From the NCBI GenBank assembly GCA_027382625.1, contig JAJKFJ010022751.1, positions 1 to 64,000 on the forward strand: a DNA stretch of 64,000 bases. Direction: 5' to 3'. The position numbers and the translations under genes were made by a program. The notes under the pieces are model-generated. The model made no database searches. It saw only the letters and a list, made by a program, of their open reading frames with translations, and had not been told where the DNA came from. This DNA is from Tetmemena sp. SeJ-2015 (lineage: Eukaryota > Ciliophora > Spirotrichea > Sporadotrichida > Oxytrichidae). Below, piece by piece: positions 32,721-42,639 of the stretch. Each line of letters starts with the position of its first letter. Positions within the stretch are counted from its first letter, which is position 1.

Positions 32721-34117
32721 ATGCATGGTGATGATGATGATAAAGATTGCTAGACGAAAGTTAAAGGTAAACCCGGGTTTAATGATTGGCTAATTAAATG
32801 GAGACAAAGAATATTTATAAAAAGGAGTGCATCTTTGCCTAAGCCTAGAGTTTTGTCCTAATGTAATAATTGCCATTAAATATTCAGAAAAATTTATCTT
32901 AAAAGACATTAAGCATACATTAGAGATCTAAAGGTCTATATTCTTAACAGAAGATCAATAGCTCGTACAAATGAATGGTTTGTAAAGAGGAGACATGGTG
33001 TTCAAAACTTGAGATTCACTCAAGCATCATTTGAGCTTTCATTTATAATGATCTTAGATGAGCTCTGGCTATAGCAAGCTTGTAAGTAAAGTTGCAAATT
33101 AAACCATTACTATAGGTTGTGGAAAAGATATATAAGGATACTGATGTACAGGTCGAGGCTTCTATCTTTGAATAGTCTACTATGAATTTCTAATAAGCTT
33201 CTCTAGAGCAAGAGGTGGCCAATGATACTATTTAAAAGTCTCCATTAAAATAAAAGACACATACTATTCAGAATTACTCTAGCAAAGGAACTTTTCCCAA
33301 ATAGAATCAGCTTGCATACGAAATAGAAAGACTACTTTAATCTTTTGATTTGCCATATATTATATTCCCAGAGATAAGTACTTTCCTTCAAAGTCTTTTC
33401 AAATAAGGAAGGCTAATCCTTTATCATAGACCTGAATAGATTGGGAGATTTGAGTTATCCAAAAGATACTTTTTAAAAAGATGGAGTTGTAGTTAATGGA
33501 CTCTGGCATAGATTCAAAGTAGAGGAATACCTCACTAGCAAAAATGTTTAGAAATTATAAGAATATAATAAGTTTTCCGAGATAATGAAAGGATACTCAT
33601 TCATTATTAGAGATTTAACTAAAGCGTAGGAAGATTTGTGAAAAGCGGGCTTTGTAGGTTTAACTACTAAACATTATAAAGCAAATAAAAAATATTTTGG
33701 AATTAATCCATGAATTAGGAATGGCAAATAGGCGTCATTCTCTAAACTCTTTCAAATTAATTATTGAAAACTACCTTAGAGTTTTACTTCATGAGTTTTA
33801 TTATTTTTATTGACGAGGACAACACCTGAGTGACAAATTTATAAAGCCTACTGTATGGATTTACAAATGTGATAGAGACCTTGTCCAGAAATGAGATCAT
33901 CGATAGGATGTGTATTCTTTATAATTGATAGTTGCCTCTTGTTTCTTTAGAGGGCACATCCTTGAACTTACTACTCGATATGGCTCAAGATGTTATGAAA
34001 GCTGAGCTCTCCTCCAAAGTTATTCCAACATCTAACAACGATTATTATAATAGATTTATGATTCAAATGAGAGGATTCCCTATTTACTGTATTTTTGAAA
34101 TTTAGATGGCATTTTGA
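32721..34117 (+). CDS. Hypothetical protein with N-terminal Cys/His zinc-finger-like motif (~460 aa)
   Basis: ATG at 32721 opens MHGDDDDKDCQTKVKGKPGF and runs unbroken through CNNCHQIFRKIYLKRH (CxxC plus His, about 32865-32910), then NEWFVKRRHGVQNLRFTQAS and FIMILDELW. After a shift or intron near 33090 it continues VVEKIYKDTDVQVEASIFEQ, LAYEIERLLQSFDLPYIIFP and (third block) LNRLGDLSYPKDTFQKDGVV, WHRFKVEEYLTSKNVQKLQE, EDLWKAGFVGLTTKHYKANK. A last block has FIIFIDEDNTWVTNLQSLLY and RFMIQMRGFPIYCIFEIQMA, ending at a TGA near 34117. Trp positions are repeatedly TGA. The family is not recognised; IDEDNTW is Walker B-like but no P-loop was found. Confidence 0.6.
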
Positions 34118-34659
34118 AAACTGATTAGGATTAAGAATTTATATAACTTCTAAATGCATGAATTTTGATAAATGCAGGTGTAATGCTATTTGTTTCCAAT
34201 TTTTGCGAAATGAAGAATTGATAGTGCGAAATAGCGAGGTCTTTGGTGCAAATAAGTGTGGTAAGTAATGCCTTTTTTATTATAATCTCGGAGTTTAAGC
34301 TTAGACTACCATTTATTTTTTTCATTCTATTTTTAGGATAACAAACCATGCTTTTAGCTGTAAATGCTGAACAAAGTCATAATGGAAAGTTCAAAAAATT
34401 AATGCACTAGCGACAACCTGAACTCACTATGATTTGTGAAGGGGTAAAGGGATCTTAGACGAAGAAATTAAGATTTAGCAGTAAATCAAAGGGGTAGTGA
34501 GTGGAATCAAAAATAGACAACTAAAAGAGTTGATATTCAAGCTGAGAAAATTCACACTTGAGTTTGAGTCAACTCAAAGTTTCAGAAATAAAATTATTTT
34601 CAACAAGCTAGACATACTAAGGCTTCTCATTTTGAAATTGGAAACAAATGTATAAAACA

Positions 34660-35245
34660 CCAATTACATAAATAAGAATTATAGGCTGATTAAGATTGCG
34701 TTATCACAAAATTAATCTGCTTATTTTTCTCCATTCTTTAAATCAATTTAATCATTTTAGATAAATTAATTAGAAAATTATAACGAATAATGTCTGCCGC
34801 TGGCACCAGCCTCCTCCATCTCTAAAAAAAACGCGATTTTACAGATTTAGTACGGGAGGTCTACTAAGCTAGATTGGCCACGGACATTGGGTGAGGTCTC
34901 TAGGACTTGCCGAGGGGAGAGCGAAAGATGGCTAAGTATCTTTGGAGCAGCTGCTCCCGTCGGAAAGCCGGAGTGCTGAGGAGTTGGGCGGCTGAGTGCG
35001 GCTGCCATCACTTGAGCCACCGTGGCCAAACCGGCTAGATCGACCTCCTGTGCCAACTCTCTAAAATCGCGTTTTTTTAGAGAAATAGGACGCTAGCTCC
35101 AGTGGCAGACATTATTCGTTATAATTTTCTAATTAATTATCTAAAATGATTAAATTGATTTTAAGAATTGAGAAAAATAAGTAGATTAATTGTGCGATCA
35201 CCTAATCTTAATTATCCTATAAATCCATCTAATTTAAGAAAAACC
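34660..35245. mobile_element. Palindromic MITE with GC-rich core
   Basis: Left arm (about 34660-34835) and right arm (about 35055-35245) are inverted copies: ATTTTAGATAAATTAATTAG and AATTATAACGAATAATGTCT at left, with inverted partners at right. Near the centre both arms have AAAAAAACGCGATTTTA-type sequence. The 220-bp GC-rich core is itself partly palindromic and contains CGTGGCCAAACCGGCTAG, related to the island at 5.39 kb. Ends and target duplications could not be fixed. Standard-code ORFs in the core are incidental. Confidence 0.8.
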
Positions 35246-35576
35246 AACTCATGATAAAATATTCGTATTCATCCTATTATGATAATGATAATAAGTTGTG
35301 ATATATGATCAGAAAATTTTCGAAAAATATAAACTCTAAAATATATAATCTTTAAAGAAGTAAATAACAATTTTTTGAAAAACTAATAGCTGAGAATGGT
35401 AGCTACGCATCAACAGAAATGTTTAAAAAATTAAATATCCAATAATCTATATTTTGCTGATTAATGAAGTAATATTCTTCTTCTTTTTTGAAAAAAAGGA
35501 AATAAAATAAGTTATCTCTTAAAGCTAGCACGAGCTTAATTACTCAGGCACTATAGTAAAAATCTAATTATTTAAT

Positions 35577-35677
<101 letters not shown>

Positions 35678-35814
35678 GCAAGGAGCTGCAATTTTCTGCT
35701 AGTTGTAAAGGATGATTCGTCCTCTAAGTGAAGTTTTTCCGATATCAAATCAAAAAATTATACAAATTTTTTCATTAATTAACTTCTTGCACCTCTCCAT
35801 CTAGAGATATGAAA

Positions 35815-36480
35815 GGCAAATTCTTATTCGTCCTCCTACTCCTCCATCACTTCATCCAACTCCTCCACCTCCTCCACCTCCTCCTCCTCCTCAACCTCCT
35901 CAACCTCCTCAACCTTCTCCACCTTCTCCTTTTTCTTCTCCACTTTATCCACCTCGTCCTCCACCACCATCTCCTCCACCTCGTCCTCCTCCTCCAGAAC
36001 CTCCTCCTCAACCTCAACCTCATCAAGCTCGCCCACCTTTTACTCCATCACCTCGTCAACCTCCTCCTCCTCCTCCTCGTCCTCATTCTCCTCCACCACC
36101 TCCTCTCCTAGTTCGCCTGCTCATTCAATATCCTCCTCCTCCACTTCCTCCTCCTTCTTCTCCTCCATCTCCTCCACCTCCTCCTCAACCTCATCCACCT
36201 CCTATTCCTCAACCTCCTCCTCCTTCTCCTTCTTCTTCTCCACTTCATCCACATCTTCCTCCACCGCCATCTCCTCCACCTCGTCCTCCTCCACCAACTC
36301 CTCTACCTCGTCTTCCTCCACCAACTCCTCCACCTCCTCCTCAACATCCTCCTCCTCCTTCTCCTCCACCTCCTTCACCAACTTCTCCTCATCAACCTCG
36401 TCCACCTCCTCCTCTCTCCTTCTTATCCTATCCTCTTCTTCTTTCTCCTCGTCTTCCTTCTTCTCATTCCCTTCATCCTA
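35815..36480. repeat. 650-bp polypyrimidine (CCT/TCC-rich) tract
   Basis: The plus strand is almost entirely C and T, built from CTCCTCC, ACCTCC and TTCTCC words with scattered CA or CG steps. The minus strand would encode Glu/Val/Asp repeats and the plus strand Leu/His repeats; both are composition effects. It follows the (TAA)n run by about 140 bp. The strand asymmetry and near-mirror repeats make it a candidate for triplex or other non-B DNA. Confidence 0.9.
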
Positions 36481-36484
36481 ATAT

Positions 36485-37060
36485 CCAAACTATTCAAATT
36501 TTGTGTCGCTCATAAATCTTTACTATGAGAAAATTTTACTATAAGGTTCATCTTTTTTGTTAAAGAGTTCAAATAATTTAAATTTTTAGCATTTCAAAGT
36601 ACTAGACGTCAGAAATATTATTAACAAGTAAAATCAGTTTAATAACTTAAAAAAATATGGCGATCAAAAAGCTTAAATTTAATTTCTTAGTCCTAATTCC
36701 AAATTATCATAGCTTAAAATTAATTTTTAAGAAAAAAAAATGTTTTATGCAAGTGATGAGGTCGATGAAAATATTTCTTAAAAAATAATAAACTCTAATA
36801 GTTAAGCAAAGTTACACTAACCATACTTTTGTTTTATACTTTATAATATATTTAACGTGGTCTGAATTATTCTTAGCTTATTTTTATCCAAAAACTTTAA
36901 AGAGATGTTTTAATTTCTTAGATAATTATCTTTGATAAAAAGCATGCTATGAATGATTGGTGATGATGAAGATAATGATTTTTTTATATAGTAAATAATC
37001 GGTTGAAAGGAATCTATGATTCATAAGTGCTGAGACTATATAACTCACTATAATCTTTTA
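36485..37060. other. AT-rich stretch, nothing recognised
   Basis: No convincing frame or repeat on either strand. Confidence 0.4.
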
Positions 37061-37129
37061 CTTTACTGATGTGGCTTTATATATTAAATAGAGAGATAGT
37101 TGGCAAGTCTGTTAAAATGAGCGAGGTTA

Positions 37130-37560
37130 TTAAATATGATTGCCTGCCCTATTGGATAAGAGCTTGCTCCTTATGGAGCCACATATCCTTTGTAGCCTCC
37201 TCGGTACTCTCTAGACATTTTACTGATGCCTGTGCTTGGATCATTGCCGCAAGAAGACTTCAGTTTGTCACTCGCAGCTTAGGTAAAAAGCCAGGAATCC
37301 CAGCCGTTCCAACCTCTTGACTGAGGGCATGAGCTGCCGCCACTAGAGAATCTTTGAGACAAGGAATAAATGTCTAGCAGTTAGGTCTAAGACAGCTTGC
37401 TCTCGCCTCCGGTAGTGGAACTCAGGGTCGGTCGGCTTTGCCAACGGCAACTCACCAAGCCATATGGTTATACGATATCCGCCACTTGTGCGCTTATTGT
37501 GTGCCTGATGTCCGCCAGTTGGAGTCCAGCCATTACAGTAAAGAGATAAGATTCTTGAAG
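37130..37560. repeat. GC-rich island, possible degenerate mobile-element core
   Basis: Base composition changes sharply here. Weak inverted similarity flanks it (TTTACTTTACTGATGTGGCT at about 37049 against AATGGCTG…CTTTACTG read backwards near 37540). It resembles the GC cores at 5.1, 20.9, 27.1 and 34.9 kb in setting, though not clearly in sequence. The standard-code ORF at 37069-37320 covers its left half; no protein family is recognisable. Confidence 0.35.
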
Positions 37561-37564
37561 GATT

Positions 37565-38200
37565 AGTAAAACTTATACTTCAAAATGCTTTATTTGTTAT
37601 TTATAAATAATCTAATTAATTCACAAGATAATTAATAAGTTCATAAATAAAATTATATGAAGTACTTTCCATGAGCAAGCATTGTTGCATAAAATAAAAT
37701 TATATTCATTTTTATGCTTCTATCATTAAAAAAATATTCAAGTGCTATATTACAGATAAAATTATTTTTTAATATCCACTTTTCTCTCTTTTTAATATAA
37801 TTTAGAATTTAGTTTTAGATAGTCTTTTAAGATAAATATAAGTTTCACAATGATTTTTTTTTAAAAAAAAATTTAATGATAAGAAGAAGCTGATGAAAGA
37901 GTATTTTCTTTCGATAGCAGCCGTCAGCATTAATTTATTTATCATTTTATATTTTTATTGAAAGTTATTAAGATCTGGCCTCATGTTCTTTGATTTCTCC
38001 TATAATTTTGCATAAAATTCTATGCAGCACTCAATTTATTTTTCTTTTGAGACTAGGGATCTTGGATGAAGATTCTCTTAACTAATTCAAGAGAGTCTTT
38101 TATTTTTACAATCTGAATATTTTATCTATATATAAGAAATAAGATAAATTGATCATTTTTACTTTCATTAATATCATTAAAAGGCTTTTTTAGTTATAAT
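37565..38200. other. AT-rich stretch, nothing recognised
   Basis: A/T runs and short repeats; no gene seen. Confidence 0.4.
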
Positions 38201-38204
38201 GTTA

Positions 38205-39752
38205 AGAATCAGGGTGCAACTCAGAATTATTCAACTCTTTGACATTCTTAGAAAATCTTGAGAACCCATAGCAACCTTAATTATTTTAACTGATATATGA
38301 TAAGAATCTTGTCCTTGAATTCTACCGAGCTCTTTGAACAAAGACCTGTATTTCTTTTTTGCCTTTAATAAAGAAAGAGCTTGTCTGACATCTTTAATGT
38401 TAATAGATAGTGCTCTTTTCAATATATTTACCTATTGAATGTGTGTTTCTTTTCCTCTTTTATACGTAACAGACATTGAAGCTCCGAGAGTTCTTGAACT
38501 TCTTTCTCTCAGCTAGATCCATACGTTATAATCTCTCGGCTCGCTTCCAATTAAACTGTGAGATTCTTTTCTAGTATCTGTTTCTCTTCCCTCTTCATAG
38601 TAAAGTATGAACTCCCACTCTCTAATCATATCTAATTTTTAAGATGATACACCTACAAGGATTTAAACGATCTAAAGGCTTCATCTTAATAAGGCTCTCT
38701 ACTAACAACTCCATTGCTTTGCGACTTGTTCCAGAAAACAGAAAAAACTGTTTCTTACTGAGTCTATAGGTACCATCTAGCTTGACTTCTTAGACACTAT
38801 ATGATTTTCTCCCTAAAATTTCATAATATTCATCGATATTGATTCCGTAGTCTAAAACACCTATCTTGTCGAAAGTTTGCATTCAGAGCTACTCGCTCTG
38901 TGTAATTATGATAATCTTTTTCTTTCCCTCTACAAGTCTCAAAGCAAGCAATGCTATAATCCATTTTTTATTCAGATCCAGGAGGAAGATTGCAGTACTC
39001 AGACTTGTAAAAAATTCGTTTGCAAAGACCTGCTTTAGCCGCTTAATACTCTGAGAATATGATACCATGATAATCAGCTTTTATTGTTAATTAGTATCTC
39101 TGCAGGATTTCTAGGTCTTCTTCATGAAGATTCACTTCTCCATATCTTTTAAGTTGTTCAAAAATAGAATCTCAGTCTCTAACTTTGAAGTATTGAGTTG
39201 TTTCTGCAGTTCTTTCCTTCTATTTAACTTTGCTATTTTTCAGGATTTGATGATAGTATTATCTAGAGTTCATCTCCTTAAGTCCCTTTGAGATTTTCAA
39301 GAGCATTTAGAAGCTAGCCTAAAGCAAGTTTGATTATAGAGTGTTTTTTAGTAAGACTACAAAATCCTGAGTTGCGGAATTAAATTATTTGGGAACTATC
39401 TATGTAATATAATAAATCTCTCTGCTAAAGTCAAGCCACCCATACTTTTTAGAGTAGAAGACAAGAAATCTTATTTCTTCTGGAATGAACTTTGAATGAC
39501 TTCTCCCAGTTGAAAGTTAGTATGTTCTATTCAAATTTTGTATTGAACTTCCTCTACTCTGAAGTTAGTGGATTGACATTTTAGATCTTAACTTAGAAAT
39601 ATTTAAATTGCTGATTAACTCATCTTTGTTATTTTAGAAATCTGCTTTCTGTATTGATAAATACAACATCTATGTCCTTGAGTGACTCCAGGCGAAGTAG
39701 CTCCATACGTTGTGTATAGGAGTATTTCTTGAAATGGTTTAGTCTCAGCCAT
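38205..39752 (-). CDS. SecA/SF2-like helicase-type ATPase, paralogue 2
   Basis: ATG at 39752 (minus) opens MAETKPFQEILL. The best frames then give LRLESLKDIDVVFINTESRF, FIPEEIRFLVFYSKKYGWLD, LKRYGEVNLHEEDLEILQRY and IKADYHGIIFSEYQ. The Walker A region is YCNLPPGSE-K (about 38985-39000, broken by a shift), then IIALLALRLVEGKKKIIIIT, QSEQLWMQTFDKIGVLDYGI (TGA=Trp) and ELLVESLIKMKPL. The last part reads KAKKKYRSLFKELGRIQGQD. LPPG plus IIIIT-SEQ and GVLDYGI align with LPPGQGKT, VVTNEFL and GVLNFGI of the 20-kb copy. Motif VI was not found. At least three frameshifts suggest a pseudogene. Confidence 0.55.
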
Positions 39753-39759
39753 TTAAATT

Positions 39760-40050
39760 ATTATGTAGTTAATTCTGCTTTTGATTATTATAAAATTAAC
39801 TTGATTTTTAATGGCTGATATGAACTGGACATTTAATTCTTTTTATTAAAAGGTATACTTGAGGACAACTTTTTAAAGATCAAATAATTAAAACCATCTT
39901 TAAGTTCATAAATATAATAAAATAAATAAATTTTCAATGGGAGGAAAGATTCTAAATCGAAAGAAAAGAACAATTTATGGAATATAAAATAAAAGTGGCT
40001 CTATTGTGAGAAGTACTACTCTCCTTCATATGTAGTTAACATACTTTTAA
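39760..40050. other. Short intergenic AT-rich stretch
   Basis: Separates the divergent helicase-like gene and transposase fragment; nothing recognised. Confidence 0.35.
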
Positions 40051-40059
40051 AGCGCATAA

Positions 40060-40740
40060 AGAATATATTCAGAAAGCGAAGAGCAATATATAAAAGAGCT
40101 AAGAATGTTATAGTAGAGCAAAGATTAATCACAAGAGCAACTTTTACAGTCATTGATGAAATAGATGATAGATTTAAACGATTATGGTGTAGATTAATGA
40201 AAATCTAGAGCAAGGCTATACTCTAGGCGACTAAGTAAAAAGAAAAATTCAGTCATCTCATTTAACGTTGATGAAATAAAAATTATATTTTGGAAAGAAC
40301 TACGCAAGTCTCAACTTAAAAAAGGAGCTATTTCGAGTCGTTGATGTTAATTCTCTCTGGTCAATAACTGGATAGAACCAAGGTTAAACCACAATGACTG
40401 AAAAGTAAATCAAAAATATTCCAATTCATCTTGCTAGAAAGTCTTTCTTGATCTTTGGGTGACAAACGGAAAAATGTAAGAAGGCATTGAGATATTGAAA
40501 GCTTTGGGCGATAGTCTTGTCGAACAAATCGTCGAGGAGAAAACTAAAAAGATAGAGATGAACTTAGGCGGATTGGATAAATATTACTGTGCTGCCATGA
40601 GACATGTCTGGTCGGATTCAAAGGAACAGATAAAGAAATTAAAAACATGACTAAGATGAGAGGTTGTAGCAACACATCAAGAGCAAAGATTAAATTAGCT
40701 TCTAGTAAGCCTTCCTCTCTCTCCAAATATATAATATTTA
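40060..40740 (+). CDS. Transposase-like fragment (FNVDEI motif) with helical C-terminal block
   Basis: One frame reads YGVDQWKSRARLYSRRLSKK, then NSVISFNVDEIKIIFWKELR (about 40255-40300). This matches the first-Asp box of the transposase at 58.5 kb (NIFNIDEIMLGVG) in both sequence and position after a basic helix. Later, after shifts, FLDLWVTNGKMQEGIEILKA and KALGDSLVEQIVEEKTKKIE read well to about 40640. No second or third catalytic box was found. Confidence 0.4.
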
Positions 40741-41289
40741 TCTTATCTCCAATTTTTAGTTAAAATATTCAAATTGTCCTTATCAACTGTTTTAGCTGAT
40801 CAGACAACATTCATTCTTCGAATGATTATTAACTTATGTTTAATTCTGCAGCACTTGAAGAGATATGAAATAAAAATGTTAAAACTTATTTTTTATCAGT
40901 GAAGTATTATATGAAACAATGACGGATTTGACCAACTCTATATCAATCGGCAATCGGTATGAGTGCTTTTACCATCTTTTATAATGTTTTTGTCTCTTTT
41001 TTTATGTCTCTGTACAAGTTGTAAGTTGATTTTACAGGTCTTTACTTCTCTATAAAAATAAAATTATTATTCTAGTTGTAAAAATTACATTTCACATTTT
41101 TCTGACTTTGCGTTTGAGAGACGCGGATAAATTATGCAGATAAAAATTATAATGGGTGGGCGGACATAATCTATGTGGCACAGGAGCTGCAGGGATAGCG
41201 CAATTCTCATCTGCTCTAAGTGTAGGTAGCTTGATCCGGTCATATAAATAAAATGAATGAACCTAAATAGTGAGTGATTTAAATTTTTA

Positions 41290-41700
41290 AGATAAACCCT
41301 GAGAAAAAATAAAGATTAAGCCAATAACAATACTTTTCCTCATGGTCGTCCCCTAGAGTCTTATGCAGAGGTCAGATGCTTGACTTCCTAAAAGCTGAGA
41401 GATATAATAAAGCCTTTTAAGGGTAATTTTCTAGAGGGGTGATCGTTATAATTTCAGATGCCAGTCTTACATTCTTTTCATCACAGTGATTATTTAAGCT
41501 CTCATAAATTTATTAAGAATTTTTACATTTGTTCTTTCTCACTGAAACCAAATCTTGGTATGTCAAAATCATTAAGTACACGTTCCACCCTAAGTTCAGT
41601 TGCAGATATAGTTCTGAGTCTTGAAAGTGATTAAGTTCAGAAGATAGCTTTATTTGATGGGGAGATTGTCAACAGCAGCAGAAGTGCCTAAATATAACAT
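41290..41700 (+). CDS. Hypothetical protein
   Basis: A single frame of about 130 codons: NTFPHGRPLESYAEVRCLTS, DIIKPFKGNFLEGWSLQFQM, LHSFHHSDYLSSHKFIKNFY, SLKPNLGMSKSLSTRSTLSS and VADIVLSLESDQVQKIALFD. The Ser-rich composition with few rare residues is convincing, and no shift is needed. Start and end unknown. No family recognised. Confidence 0.5.
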
Positions 41701-42059
41701 TAAATCTGATTACTTTATTTAATTCTACTTTTAACTCTTAAAAAGATAAGCTGGAAGTAAATATTTAAGAGATTAAGTAACTATAGAACTATTTGATGAT
41801 CATAGCTTCCTTTCATATGAGAAAAGGATCTTTCACTAGGCTCAGAATAGGGTAAATATTGTTTGTCTTGGTATAATTTTGGCATAATTTCCTCAGTAAT
41901 TTTAATCAAGCTAGCCTTTAAAATATAGGAAGCATATGAATGCATGATAGAAGGTTAGTCAAAGCGAATCAAGATAGAATTTCATAAATAAATTGCTGAA
42001 TATTAAATTAAAGATATTTTTAAAACATTATGTTTTTAAATTTAAAGAGGGAGTCAGTT

Positions 42060-42560
42060 CCTTCAGGATTAGTATCTAGATAATGAAGAACACAGTAACT
42101 TATTGAATTTTAATTATAGTGAGAGTAGACTCATTTTGAATATTGAAGGAGGCAATTTAATTGAGAGTGGTTACCCACTGAAGTTAAACTATCCCTACAA
42201 ACTATATAAACAAAGCCAACTTACATAAGATGTTCTTTAATTCAGTACGATAAGTGCTGTTTTAAGAAATTGATTTTTATTTACATTCCTAATATTTTAC
42301 TTTACTTTACTGAATGTAGTAGTCGCCAGGGGTTTCTGTCTGAAGTAGAAGATCTTGTACGCAAATCCATTTATACTTTTGAAACCCTTTGAGCTTACAG
42401 GAATAAGATAAGTTTCTGTTGATCGGGAAGAATGCCCTAGGTTTCCTTGACGATTTCCTCCTCTGATGCCACCTACTAGTTTTAGAAGTAGAATTTGTTG
42501 TTGTGATTGTAGTTATTTAATAAAAAGTTAATTTAATTTTAAAGCCTTGATAATTTATCA
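42060..42560 (-). CDS. Divergent ubiquitin-like protein, copy B2, interrupted by repeat D
   Basis: The minus strand gives NNYNHNNKFYFQNQQVASEE, EIVKETQGILPDQQKLILF (ubiquitin IPPDQQRLIF core), an insert (FQKYKWICVQDLLLQTETPG), then DYYIQ, where the ubiquitin strand breaks off. A repeat-D copy plus extra sequence (about 42140-42318) follows. Homology resumes with TLTIIK-like residues and the family tail VLHYLDTNPEGTDSLFKFKN near 42045-42105. Upstream sequence GAGTCCTTGTTCTG is shared with B1. Confidence 0.7.
42225..42320 (-). repeat. Repeat D, inserted in ubiquitin-like copy B2
   Basis: The reverse complement reads AGTAAAGTAAAATATTAGGA, ATGTAAATAAAAATCAATTT, AAACAGCACTTATCGTACTG, matching the copies at 25.63 and 29.40 kb. 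It lies between the DYYIQ and tail segments of B2, where the other B copies have no such sequence. Confidence 0.65.
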
Positions 42561-42639
42561 ATCAGAACAAGGACTCAAAAATAATTAGCAAATTATTTGG
42601 GAAATAAATGTGAAAATAAATATTCTTTAATAACTAATT

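Noticed and set aside
35809..36405. Leu/His-rich and Glu/Val-rich ORFs in the pyrimidine tract
   Set aside because: Pure composition effects of CTC/CCT repeats; every frame on both strands is open and low-complexity.
41930..42200. Plus-strand peptide in the ubiquitin-like B2 region (for example YLDNEEHSNLLNFNYSES)
   Set aside because: It is the antisense of the conserved B-family tail and 3' flank; conservation among copies fits the minus-strand frame.
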